A stretch of DNA of 64,000 bases from assembly GCA_021372615.1 (NCBI GenBank), contig JAJFUB010000074.1, positions 46,164 to 110,163 on the forward strand, given 5' to 3'. Positions within the stretch are counted from its first letter, which is position 1. Each line of letters begins with the position of its first letter. This document shows, in pieces, positions 19,253-27,378 of the stretch. The notes below the pieces were generated by a model. The model had not been told where the DNA came from. It searched no databases and saw only the letters and a list, made by a program, of their open reading frames with translations. The translations under genes and the position numbers were made by a program. This DNA is from a bacterium (GTDB lineage Bacteria; Armatimonadota; Zipacnadia; Zipacnadales; UBA11051).

Positions 19253-21154
19253 TCACGGCGCCTCGAGCAGCTCCACCTTCACGTCATCGAGGCGCAGCCG
19301 CAGCGCGATGGGGGTCGTGTTGTCACCTTTCTCGATGGCGATGTCGAGGGCGGCGGCGTTGGCCGGCAGCTCTGCTGTCGTCTCCAGGCGCTGCCAGGTG
19401 CCCAACTGCCGCAGATCGTACGGATTGGTGCTGTAGTTCGTGATCCACTTGCCGTCGGCGGCGTTGGTCGCGAGCTTCAGGTAAGGCGCCTTGCGCGGAT
19501 TGTCAGTCGTCTCCACGAGCATCCATGCCGACAGACGATAGAGCCCGTACGGGACGGCGGCGGCCTGCAGGCGGGTCTGGGCGTAGTTCCAGACGCGCCC
19601 GGCAGTGCCTTCAGCCAGTAGGCACGAGGCGCCCGAGTGGGGGCCCTCGGTCGACAGCGACAGCTTTATGCCCTCCACCGGGTTCCAGCTCGTCGGCTCC
19701 TGCTCAAAGCCATTCTCATGGACCGTGGCGTTGGTCGCGGCCGAGGCCACGCCGGTCAGCTCCACCAGCCGGTAGGCGCCGCTGTCATCTCGCCCGGTCA
19801 GCGCCAGCCGGATCATCTGTTTCGCCTCTGGGTCCAGCATCGCGACGCGGAGGCGGTACTGGCCCGCCGGCAGCCCGGCCGGCAGGCGCAGCACCGTGCC
19901 CACCTGCTGCTCCTCGCCGGGCCACCACAGTGTCGTCGGGGTCGGCGGGTAGTCCAGTTGCTCGCAGGCTACCTTGCCGTCCGGGCCCACGAGCGACCAC
20001 TGCACGGCGTAGCTGGCGTAGCACGGCGCCACACCGTCATTGCGCCAGGTGGCGAACAGCGGGAGGCGCGAGGGCTGGGTGGCGTACAGGCGCAACTGCG
20101 CGGGGTGCTTGAGGGAAACGAGCACGAAGCGGTAGCCGATGCGGCGGGCGGCGTCGCGCAGCAACTCCTGGGCCTCGGGCGGGGCCTTGCGGTAGCCCGC
20201 GCCGCCGAACAGGTTCGTGTTCAGGTAGCTGATCGGCGCCGACAGGCCCTTCTCGATGGTCGTCTTCACATCCCACTGCTTCTTGAGCATCTCGTCATAG
20301 CCGCTGTGGAACTCGAAGTTGCAGATGACGCCCCGGCGTGCGTAGGGATTGTAGAGCCACTCGCCGCAGTCGTAGCTGGCGCCGGCGGGGTTGAGACCGT
20401 CCTGGCGGAAGTTCACCCCGTGGATCGCGGCGTAGTCGTTGATGGTCAGGTGGTTCCGCCCGCCGACGTTGAGGAAGATGCGCGTGTGGGGGAAGGCCTG
20501 CACGTGCGCGTCAATGACGCGGCGGTAGGCGGCGACGTACCTCGCCTCGGTGTAGCCGGTCTCGGCCAGTTGCTGGGGCGTCCAGCGCATCAGGTGCATC
20601 TCGCCCCACTCGCCGATGGAGCCGATGTCCACGAACTCCAGGCCCGGTCGGCCGTCGAGGTACTCGCCGAGCTTGCGGATGAACTCGCACTGCACGTCCA
20701 GGTAGCGGTCATCCCAGAAGACCGGGTCGGTCTGCTCCTGGCCGTTGAGGGCGATGTGCTTGACCCCCGGCACGCCTTTGGCGAAGACCCACGGCGGCGT
20801 CACCTGCCCGCGCGAGTGCATGGACTGGCACATCACCCGGAAAGCGACGCGTTTGCCGCACTGCTTGACCCAGAAGTCGAACCGGGGGCCGAAGTAGTCG
20901 TCGAACTTGTAGACGCCCTCCTCCGGGTTGACCTCGGACCAGTCCAGCCGGTAGTAGGCGATGTCGCAAAGCTGCATGAACCACTCGTCGGGCTTGGCGT
21001 CGAGTGGGGGGTACTGCAGATACAGGCCCATGCCGGGATTGAAGATGACCTCGTCGGAGGCCGGAGGCTTGAGCTCAACCGGGCCCGGCGGGGTGTCCTG
21101 GGCCAGAGCGGCGACAGACGACACCAGGACTGCTACAACCAGGAGAGCAGGCAT
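19253..21154 (-). CDS. Secreted DUF4832-type TIM-barrel protein with C-terminal carbohydrate-binding-like domain
   Basis: A 633-residue protein with a signal peptide (MPALLVVAVLVSSVAALAQ). Residues from about 30 to 350 resemble the DUF4832/beta-galactosidase-like barrels: NPGMGLY opening strand, YYRLDWSEVNPEEG, a DIGSIGEWGEMH strand end with acidic residues, and a late NTNLFGG. Residues from about 475 to the end form a jelly-roll carbohydrate-binding-like module (GASCLLAEGTAG, YRLSAWM, LRLDDVKVELLEAP). It lies upstream of the PcRGLX-like gene with about 160 bases between, and the two probably act on the same extracellular glycan. No catalytic activity is established for the barrel family. Confidence 0.68.
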   Translation of the reverse strand: MPALLVVAVLVSSVAALAQDTPPGPVELKPPASDEVIFNPGMGLYLQYPPLDAKPDEWFMQLCDIAYYRLDWSEVNPEEGVYKFDDYFGPRFDFWVKQCGKRVAFRVMCQSMHSRGQVTPPWVFAKGVPGVKHIALNGQEQTDPVFWDDRYLDVQCEFIRKLGEYLDGRPGLEFVDIGSIGEWGEMHLMRWTPQQLAETGYTEARYVAAYRRVIDAHVQAFPHTRIFLNVGGRNHLTINDYAAIHGVNFRQDGLNPAGASYDCGEWLYNPYARRGVICNFEFHSGYDEMLKKQWDVKTTIEKGLSAPISYLNTNLFGGAGYRKAPPEAQELLRDAARRIGYRFVLVSLKHPAQLRLYATQPSRLPLFATWRNDGVAPCYASYAVQWSLVGPDGKVACEQLDYPPTPTTLWWPGEEQQVGTVLRLPAGLPAGQYRLRVAMLDPEAKQMIRLALTGRDDSGAYRLVELTGVASAATNATVHENGFEQEPTSWNPVEGIKLSLSTEGPHSGASCLLAEGTAGRVWNYAQTRLQAAAVPYGLYRLSAWMLVETTDNPRKAPYLKLATNAADGKWITNYSTNPYDLRQLGTWQRLETTAELPANAAALDIAIEKGDNTTPIALRLRLDDVKVELLEAP

Positions 21155-21185
21155 TCCTCATGTCTCCTTCCTGCGACGGGGTTAT

Positions 21186-21635
21186 TCAGCGTCCGCCTTG
21201 GTCGGCCGCGGAGAGTGACATTATTCTGGCAAGATCGTCCTGCGACAGGTACCTGAAGCTCTGGGGCGGCGTCAGACGTGCGCCAACCTCGGCCAAGCGG
21301 ACCGGCTTGCTCAGCCGCGCCGCACGCGCCACTTTGATGGCTACGCCCTCACACGCCCCGGCGTAGTACTCGAAGAAGCGGCTGGCCGAGAGGCCGCTGA
21401 CGGCACGATAGCGCCGCCACAGATGGACAGGGGAGGCGTACTCGATCGTCTCAACGGTGAACACGCCAGTGATGCCCTCCACGGGCTTGGTGCTGTATAC
21501 GACCACATGGGAGACGTCCCTCCCAAAGCCGCGTCTCCGGAACTCGACCTTCTTCTGGCCTTGGAAGATGGCGTCGGCGTACCTCGGGTGTATCGACAGC
21601 AATATTACTGCGCCTGTGCGTGAGTGCGAAGCCAT
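21186..21635 (-). CDS. ASCH-domain (PUA-like fold) protein
   Basis: A 149-residue protein with an ASCH signature: SIHPRYADAIFQGQKKVEFRRR, in which G26-x-K28-x-x-E31-x-R33 is the G-x-K-x-x-E-x-R motif at the start of the domain. This PUA-related fold usually binds RNA or modified nucleotides; ASCH proteins occur near tRNA-modifying, translation-linked and toxin-like genes. The gene overlaps the PIN-GNAT-EVE fusion by 31 bases, so the two are very likely translated from one message. The AT-richer composition is shared with that gene but not with flanking genes. Function as antidote, effector or sensor cannot be decided. Confidence 0.72.
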   Translation of the reverse strand: MASHSRTGAVILLSIHPRYADAIFQGQKKVEFRRRGFGRDVSHVVVYSTKPVEGITGVFTVETIEYASPVHLWRRYRAVSGLSASRFFEYYAGACEGVAIKVARAARLSKPVRLAEVGARLTPPQSFRYLSQDDLARIMSLSAADQGGR

Positions 21636-23083
21636 CGTGTGTCACCGCTCTTGATCTGCTGTATGGACTGAGGGGGGGCGCCCACTAGCCCGTGTTCAAC
21701 CAACTGCTCGCACCGGATGGGCCGACGGATGTCGTGTGCGTGACGAAAGAGGATAGCAGTGACCGCCCTCGACGCCATGCACATGCTGCCGATCTCGGCA
21801 TAGCTGTAGACCGTTCGCTTGCCAACGAACGCGGCTACCTCCTCTGGGCTGGTCGAGACCAGAGTCCGCTCTGCGACCCCGACAACCGTCAGTGCTTGCT
21901 GGTCTTGTGACCGGTAGAACAGCAGGATGTCGCCTGGCCTGATGTCGCGGCGGGTCGCCCTCGACAGATAGGCCTTGCGGATGCTGTTGCCATAGCTGTC
22001 CCCACCCGCCAGAAGCGGTCGCTCTGGTCCGGTGCCCGGGAATAGGGCCCTGTGATAGCGGGGCTGGATCGGTATTACCCATATGGCAGCGGAGTCCCAG
22101 GCCACGGCGAAGGGGCCGTACCTAACGTGATACTCGAAGGGATCTGAGGGCGTGCGACCCAGGTGTGGGACCAGATCCTTCGTGAACTCGTCCTCGCCTG
22201 TCCTCGCGCTGGTGGCGATGCGCTCAAAGCCGAACTGTAGCAGGAACCCTATCAGAGCCTCGTGTCTTGGGAATGCGGTGACGAATAGGCACTCGTAGCC
22301 GTTCTCATGGGCGTAGTCGAACACAGTCCTTAGCAGCAACTCACCGTACGCCAGGCCGGACCAGTCATCGGAGACCTTGAAGCTGCAGATCTTGAGCGTC
22401 TTCCGCGCCCGGAACCGCTCGTCGGCCTTCTCCTGGTTGACGATGCAGACCGCAGCGTATGCGTCTGCGTCTCGAGCCTGTATTACCCATGCCTGCCGGT
22501 GCTGGAGCTTGACCTTCCGTAACCACGCGTCGAACTCAGGATAGTCAGACCGGAAGCTGCCAAAGATCGGGTCGGCATCGTTGATGCTGAAGGCTTTGAG
22601 ACTCGCCACGGCTGGCGGCGGAAGTGGCGCGCGGTCGAATAGACGGGCTACGAACTCAAGTGCTTCAGTCGACCGCAGAACGCGATCGGCCAGACCTATG
22701 CGCGCTGCCTTCCCGTGAATGCCGCCGTCATTCGTGACTAGGTAGTCAACCGCGTCGGCAACGACAGCGGCCAAGTGCTGGTCGTCAACCCAGTCATTCG
22801 ACCCAGACGGCGGCGATCCTATGGTGCACGCCAGATTGGGGCCCACGACCGGCGGGGAACCCAGCGTGGGATACTTGCTGACTAGGCGCTCGCGAAGTGC
22901 CCGGCGTTGCCCATCGGCGTCACGCGCCAAGTCCTGGCGCACCGCTGGGTGGACGTAGACGTGGTGGCCAGACTGCTGGACCAGCCGGCAGAATTCGGTC
23001 ACCTCTGGACGACCCGCTCTGAGTTCGTCCAGGTTCGTGGGGTCCAGCGGGATGAGGATGTTCGTGTCGAGCAGGAACTTCAT
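21605..23083 (-). CDS. Three-domain fusion: PIN ribonuclease-like, GNAT acetyltransferase, EVE/PUA-like domain
   Basis: A 492-residue fusion. Residues 1-150 look like a PIN nuclease: LLDTNILI with Asp6, NDWVDDQHL with Asp100-Asp101, and LVTNDGGIHG with Asp119, matching the acidic metal-binding residues of the family. Residues about 165-295 form a GNAT fold (WVIQARDADAYAAVCIVN, then GLAYGELLL and FLLQFGFERIA). Residues about 333-470 form an EVE/PUA-like domain with RPGDILLFYRSQDQQALTVVGV. PIN domains usually cut RNA, GNATs of this size can acetylate aminoacyl-tRNA or protein, and EVE domains bind modified bases; the combination is inferred. The gene starts 18 bases after the pilin-like gene and overlaps the ASCH gene. 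Confidence 0.75.
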   Translation of the reverse strand: MKFLLDTNILIPLDPTNLDELRAGRPEVTEFCRLVQQSGHHVYVHPAVRQDLARDADGQRRALRERLVSKYPTLGSPPVVGPNLACTIGSPPSGSNDWVDDQHLAAVVADAVDYLVTNDGGIHGKAARIGLADRVLRSTEALEFVARLFDRAPLPPPAVASLKAFSINDADPIFGSFRSDYPEFDAWLRKVKLQHRQAWVIQARDADAYAAVCIVNQEKADERFRARKTLKICSFKVSDDWSGLAYGELLLRTVFDYAHENGYECLFVTAFPRHEALIGFLLQFGFERIATSARTGEDEFTKDLVPHLGRTPSDPFEYHVRYGPFAVAWDSAAIWVIPIQPRYHRALFPGTGPERPLLAGGDSYGNSIRKAYLSRATRRDIRPGDILLFYRSQDQQALTVVGVAERTLVSTSPEEVAAFVGKRTVYSYAEIGSMCMASRAVTAILFRHAHDIRRPIRCEQLVEHGLVGAPPQSIQQIKSGDTRWLRTHAQAQ

Positions 23084-23101
23084 GCCGCCATTCCGTCCCC
23101 T

Positions 23102-23692
23102 CTACGGAATCCACATGTTCACCGGCCTGATCGTGTCGTTGGGCAGCAGCATCTTGGCGTGGCCGTCGAGGAAGGCGCAGCCGCAGCGGTGGCTGTGGCG
23201 CGCGTCCAGGCGTGTGAGCCGGTGCGAGTAGTAGCTGGAGCCCATCGCTCTGGCCGAGGGCTTCATGTCAAAGAACAGGAGCAGGTCGGCGGTGCGGCTG
23301 ATCGAGGACATGCTGTAGACAAACGGCTGGCTGGCGGTGTTGTAGGTCAGGCCGTAGTTAATGCCATAGCCGTGCGGGAGGTCGGTCGTGCCGCTGACCT
23401 GCTGCGGGCTGTGGTCCTCGGGGCACAGCACCAGCTCCTTGCTCTTCATGTTCGGCTCGAGGATGGCGCACCAGGTGAAGCTCCCGGCGCGGGCCGGCAC
23501 GAGCGTGCGGTCGCAATCGTCGGAGTAGATCTTGTGAGCCATGACGAGCTGCCGCAGGTTGCTGGCGCACTTGGCCTTGCGGGCGGCCCGGGTGGCCGAG
23601 GTGAGGACCGGGAACAGGATGGCTGCCAGGACGGCGATGATGCCAATCACGACCAGCATTTCGACAAGCGTGAAGCCGGGACGCCTGGACAT
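23102..23692 (-). CDS. Type IV pilin-like protein with prepilin cleavage motif and H-X9-DG motif
   Basis: A 196-residue protein. The N-terminus is a classic prepilin leader, MSRRPG|FTLVEMLVVIGIIAVLAAILFPV, with Gly at -1 and Glu at +5, so a prepilin peptidase should cut after residue 6 and methylate Phe. The C-terminal part ends in HSHRCGCAFLDG, the His-x9-Asp-Gly signature of the H-X9-DG pseudopilin-like families abundant in Planctomycetota and Armatimonadota. It may be a minor pseudopilin of a secretion machine; no pilus assembly genes are in the window. GGGGGAG lies 5 bases before the ATG. It is divergent from a URO-D-like gene. Confidence 0.85.
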   Translation of the reverse strand: MSRRPGFTLVEMLVVIGIIAVLAAILFPVLTSATRAARKAKCASNLRQLVMAHKIYSDDCDRTLVPARAGSFTWCAILEPNMKSKELVLCPEDHSPQQVSGTTDLPHGYGINYGLTYNTASQPFVYSMSSISRTADLLLFFDMKPSARAMGSSYYSHRLTRLDARHSHRCGCAFLDGHAKMLLPNDTIRPVNMWIP

Positions 23693-23795
23693 GGCACTCC
23701 CCCGTGCGGTAGGTTGGCCGCTCATTTCGCCGGCGGACAGCGAATGCCTGCGCGGGGGGCAGGAAGCGCCGGCCCGCCCAGGGAAGAGCCCCCCC

Positions 23796-24731
23796 ATGAC
23801 CTCTCGCGAACGCGTTGTGGCAGCCATCGCGCACCAGCCTGTAGACCACCCCCCGCACATCATTGACTTCACCGGTGACGCCCATACGAAGCTGCAGGAG
23901 CACCTGGGCGATCTGCCTGTCGCCGACTTTGTCGGCAACGACGTCCGGGACATCCCTGTGCCCTGGTGGCACTGGCATGAGCTGGGGCCGGACTGGGGTG
24001 GGCTACAGCCACCGACGTCCCGCCCGCAGGTGCTGGGCCGTGGCAACTACGAGGGCCTCGCCGACAACCTCAAGGCCTGGCGCCAGGAGAGCGACAAGTA
24101 CTTCCTGGTGCGGCTGTACGGCATTCACTTCGAGAAGGGCTACTTCGCGCGGGGGTTCGAGAACTTCATGGCCGACCTGGGCGGGGCGAAGGACTGGGCC
24201 CGCGACCTGCTGCGCTGGATCATCGGCAAGAACCTGGTGATGATGGAGAACTTCCTGGCCCTGCCGGAGATAGACGGGGTGCTGCTGGGGAGTGATTGGG
24301 GCTCGCAGTGCGGGCTGCTGATGTCGCCGGACACATGGAACGATCTCATCCGCCCCGGCGAGCAGGCGATGTTCGATCTCGTGAAGTCCTACGGCAAGGA
24401 CGTGTGGGTCCACTCGTGCGGCAACATCGAGCGGCTCATTCCCACGTTGATCGAGATGGGCCTGCAGGTGCTCAACCCGGTGCAGCCCGAGTGCATGGAC
24501 CTCGCCCGGCTCAAGGCAGCCTATGGAGACCGCCTGGCCTTCTGGGGCGGGATCAGCACCCAGCAGACGCTGCCGTACGGGACGCCGGAGCAGGTGCGGG
24601 CAGAGGCGCGGCGGGTGCGGGATACGCTCGGGCCGGAGGGCTACGTCTTCTCGCCGTCCCAGAGCATCCAGGACGATGTGCCCATCGCGAACGTGCTGGC
24701 GCTGCTGGAAGTGGCGAACGAGATGCTGTAG
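23796..24731 (+). CDS. Uroporphyrinogen-decarboxylase-like (URO-D/MtaA family) protein
   Basis: A 311-residue TIM-barrel protein, similar in length to MtaA-type corrinoid methyltransferase accessory enzymes. It begins MTSRERVVAAIAHQPVDHPP, the usual entry of the family, and has DGVLLGSDWGSQ, WVHSCGNIERLIPTLIEMG with the His-x-Cys-Gly pattern that can bind zinc, and LAFWGGISTQQTLPYG near the end. True haem-pathway HemE carries a distinct N-terminal FMRQAGR motif, which is absent. It may move methyl groups between a corrinoid protein and another acceptor. Its stop TAG lies in the end of a palindromic repeat. ATG 23796 has a weak GGGAAGAG upstream. Confidence 0.78.
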   Translation: MTSRERVVAAIAHQPVDHPPHIIDFTGDAHTKLQEHLGDLPVADFVGNDVRDIPVPWWHWHELGPDWGGLQPPTSRPQVLGRGNYEGLADNLKAWRQESDKYFLVRLYGIHFEKGYFARGFENFMADLGGAKDWARDLLRWIIGKNLVMMENFLALPEIDGVLLGSDWGSQCGLLMSPDTWNDLIRPGEQAMFDLVKSYGKDVWVHSCGNIERLIPTLIEMGLQVLNPVQPECMDLARLKAAYGDRLAFWGGISTQQTLPYGTPEQVRAEARRVRDTLGPEGYVFSPSQSIQDDVPIANVLALLEVANEML

Positions 24732-24798
24732 GGGCGCGATTTATCGCGCCCAACGCTCGGGGGATATGGGCAACGGGCGCGATGAATCGCGCCCCTAC
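24728..24798. repeat. GTAG-to-CTAC palindromic element between two convergent genes
   Basis: Two hairpins, GGGCGCGATTTATCGCGCCC (24732-24751) and GGGCGCGATGAATCGCGCCC (24775-24794), are bounded by GTAG on the left and CTAC on the right. Each TAG is the stop codon of the adjacent gene: 24729-24731 for the URO-D-like gene and 24795-24797 for the deacetylase. The element probably also acts as a bidirectional transcription terminator. Confidence 0.8.
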
Positions 24799-26447
24799 CT
24801 CGCCCCCAGGTACTCCCGCCAGTTCAAGCCTCTCCCCCACTCCGCGGGCGCGACGTTCCCCTCGCCGACCGTCTGCATCTCCTGGCTGAAGCTGACCAGC
24901 CGCAACGTGTGCGTGGCCGGGTCGTAGAGCGCGCGAGCCTGGGCCACGCGCATGACCGCCCACAGCGGGACCATCAGCGCCTCCCGGTACAGGATGGGCG
25001 GCGCTATCATGTCCTCCGTCAGCCCCGGCCCCGTCTCCACCTTCAGGCTGTTGAGGCGCAGCACCAGTTGCTCGAAGGCTCCGGTCATCGTGAGCTTCTG
25101 GGCCTGCTGGCTCCACACCCACTTGACGCGCAGCGGCTCCAGCAGCGGCCGCACCGGGACCAGGAGCTGCCCTTCCATCTCCACCGGGTCCTCGGGCAGC
25201 ACGGCGGGCTTGCCGTCCACGACCAGCTTGATCGGCGGCTGGAGCGGCTTGACTTCCAGGCGCCGGCCGTCGGCCAGGATGATCGCCCCGCCCTCGGGCC
25301 GCGGCTGCAGCCCCAGAAGCTGTGAGACCGTCACAAGCTGGTAGCCGCGCGCCTGCAGAGCCGGCACAGCGCGGCGGACCGCGGCCACGGTATGGGAGCG
25401 CGGGCCGCCGCCGTCGTGGCACAGGATGATGGCGCCGGGGCGGGCTCCGGACATGATGCGCGCGTAGATGGTGTCGGCGCCGGGCCGCCGCCAGTCGTTG
25501 GTATCGGCGGTCCACAGCACGGCGCGTAGCCCGGTCTGGGCGATGGCGGAACGGGCGCGGGCGTTGAGCGCGCCGTAGGGTGGGCGCATCAGGCGGACCC
25601 TTTGGTCGGTCAGGCCCTCCAGCGCGCTGCGGCAGCGGTTCAGATCGGCGATGGTGGCCCCGGAGGACGTACGCGCCAGGTTGGCGTGGGCCCAGGTGTG
25701 GACCGCCACCTCGTTGCTCTCGGCCACCGTGCGCCGGATCAGTTCCGGCCGCCCGTGAGCCTGGGCCCCGACTACGAAGAAGGTGGCGTGCGCCCCGTGT
25801 TTGGCGAGAATGTCGAGTATCTGCGCCGTGGCGGTAGGCCAGGGGCCGTCATCGAAGGTGAGAGCCAGCATCCGGGGCGTCTGGGGTGGGGTCGCCGCCG
25901 GCACGGTGGGCACGGCCGTCGCTGTCTCCAGCAGGGCCTGGCCGCTGAGCAGCCCCACCTGCAGCCGCTGCGAGCCCACGACGGCGGGGGGAAGGGTGCC
26001 GCTGGTCCCCGGCGGCGACAGAAGCCGAGTCTGCTCGCGCACCGGTTCGTACACGTTGGCGGCCGGAGCCACACAGAGCGAGTCGCCGCGACTCACCGCG
26101 GCGTCGAGCGCCAGGGGCTGTCCGCCCCGCAGCACCCGCGGGGGCAGGCCGCCGCCCTGGTGGAGCAGGCCACCCCGCAGGTGGAGCAGGTCGCCGGGCT
26201 CCGGGCGCACGCCGCCGGCGCGGAGAGCCTGGGCCGCTGTCGCCCCCCGGCCCACACGGCACGAGGCGTCCCCGACACTCAGCCGGATGGGCCGGGCGAC
26301 GACCGTCAGGAGCGCGAGTACCAGCAGATAGCCGGCGAACGCCAAAACGACGCCTTCAAGGCGGCGAAGGCGTCGTCGAGATCGGGACACGGCGAAGGTG
26401 GTCGGGAGCGACGGTATGCTGTGTTCGAGGGCTGCCTTGCTCGGCAT
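24795..26447 (-). CDS. Polysaccharide deacetylase (NodB/CE4) with C-terminal stalk domain
   Basis: A 550-residue protein with one N-terminal membrane helix (residues about 33-50). A proline-rich linker leads to a NodB domain from about residue 192: TFDDGPW with Asp199 and Asp200, HTWAHANL with metal ligands His250 and His254, and MRPPYG. This family removes N- or O-acetyl groups from chitin, peptidoglycan or exopolysaccharide. From about residue 385 a copper-amine-oxidase-N-like stalk domain follows (IKLVVDGKPAVLPEDPVEM, LLVPVRPLLEPLRV). It opens the polysaccharide cluster and follows the stalk-domain gene by 13 bases. The start has a weak ribosome-binding site. Confidence 0.83.
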   Translation of the reverse strand: MPSKAALEHSIPSLPTTFAVSRSRRRLRRLEGVVLAFAGYLLVLALLTVVARPIRLSVGDASCRVGRGATAAQALRAGGVRPEPGDLLHLRGGLLHQGGGLPPRVLRGGQPLALDAAVSRGDSLCVAPAANVYEPVREQTRLLSPPGTSGTLPPAVVGSQRLQVGLLSGQALLETATAVPTVPAATPPQTPRMLALTFDDGPWPTATAQILDILAKHGAHATFFVVGAQAHGRPELIRRTVAESNEVAVHTWAHANLARTSSGATIADLNRCRSALEGLTDQRVRLMRPPYGALNARARSAIAQTGLRAVLWTADTNDWRRPGADTIYARIMSGARPGAIILCHDGGGPRSHTVAAVRRAVPALQARGYQLVTVSQLLGLQPRPEGGAIILADGRRLEVKPLQPPIKLVVDGKPAVLPEDPVEMEGQLLVPVRPLLEPLRVKWVWSQQAQKLTMTGAFEQLVLRLNSLKVETGPGLTEDMIAPPILYREALMVPLWAVMRVAQARALYDPATHTLRLVSFSQEMQTVGEGNVAPAEWGRGLNWREYLGAR

Positions 26448-26460
26448 CCGGTCCGCCCGG

Positions 26461-27267
26461 CTACTTGGTGTTGACGAAGGCGCGATGTTGCGGCCGGTTC
26501 CAGTCAGTCTTCACACCGAAGATGTCCAGCATGGGCCTGATGGGCACGAAGGTGCGATTGTCGATGCGGTAGCTGGCGCGGCCGAGGCTGCGCTTCTCGC
26601 CGTTGACGTAGACGCGGGCGCTGCCGGGGACGACCCGCACCTTGACCCCGTTACGCTCCACCGTCAGGTAGCTGGCCGTCGGGCCCCAGACCATGCTGCC
26701 GCCGATGTGGCGCATCAGGTCGGTGAGTGTGATGTAGACACGGCCACCACTCATGAACCCGTGCTTCTCCAGATCCGCCTCACGGTTGTTGAAGAAGACG
26801 ACTTCGCGCAGCATGACCTTGCGGCGGACCTTGGTGAAGGCTGCCTGGTCGCTTTTGCTCTGCTGCAGGATGATGTTGGCTGTGGCGTCATTGGCCACGT
26901 GCAGCGGCAAGTTGCCGCTACTGAAGGCCAGCCTCGTGCCGTCGAGAGCCTCCAGGCGGACGGCGTGTGTACCGTCAGAGAGCTTCGTGGTATCCACGGT
27001 CACCTCGGGCCGGGCATCGAAGCTGACGGTGAGGGGCTTGTCGTCAAGATAGTAGGTGGAGCTGAGGCCGGCGGTCAGGGCTTCGGCGGGGGACAGGGTG
27101 ATACTGCCCTGTACGACCGCGCCCTCAGGGGTCCTCATCAGGGGAGCGACACTGGTGACCTGGAGGGCCAGGGCGCCCGCCCCGCCGAGCACGCAGGTGC
27201 CGGCCCAGGCCGTGCCCAACCCGCACGACACGAGGATGAGGCAGAGACAGACGTGACGTTGCCGCAT
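26461..27267 (-). CDS. Secreted stalk-domain (copper amine oxidase N-terminal-like) protein
   Basis: A 268-residue exported protein. The signal peptide is MRQRHVCLCLILVSCGLGTAWA. The middle is Ig-like (LSDGTHAVRLEALDG). The C-terminal half is a stalk domain of the copper-amine-oxidase N-terminal type: VYITLTDLMRHIGGSMVWGP, VKVRVVPGSARVYVNGE and FVPIRPMLDIFGV. In other bacteria such domains attach to wall polysaccharide or act as structural spacers. The start is supported by AGAGGT about 8 bases upstream and by the promoter at 27332-27361. It and the downstream deacetylase share the same kind of stalk domain. Confidence 0.78.
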   Translation of the reverse strand: MRQRHVCLCLILVSCGLGTAWAGTCVLGGAGALALQVTSVAPLMRTPEGAVVQGSITLSPAEALTAGLSSTYYLDDKPLTVSFDARPEVTVDTTKLSDGTHAVRLEALDGTRLAFSSGNLPLHVANDATANIILQQSKSDQAAFTKVRRKVMLREVVFFNNREADLEKHGFMSGGRVYITLTDLMRHIGGSMVWGPTASYLTVERNGVKVRVVPGSARVYVNGEKRSLGRASYRIDNRTFVPIRPMLDIFGVKTDWNRPQHRAFVNTK

Positions 27268-27331
27268 GATCGTGACCTCTCGCGGCGGGCGACGCCGCAG
27301 GACATTACCGCCAACTCGCTGCGACGCTGGC

Positions 27332-27361
27332 AATATATCATAGGCGACAGCGCGAAGTCAA
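27332..27361 (-). promoter_or_regulatory. Sigma-70-type promoter for the stalk-domain/deacetylase pair
   Basis: Read on the minus strand, TTGACT (27356-27361) and TATATT (27332-27337) are separated by 18 bases. A start about 27325 would leave a leader of roughly 58 bases before the ATG at 27267. The promoter lies just after the stop of the Wzz-like gene. Confidence 0.65.
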
Positions 27362-27378
27362 AAGACGGTTGTGGCGCC

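Noticed and set aside
23796..24731. HemE (haem biosynthesis) for the URO-D-like genes
   Set aside because: The FMRQAGR substrate motif is missing and no other haem genes are near, so only the superfamily is called.
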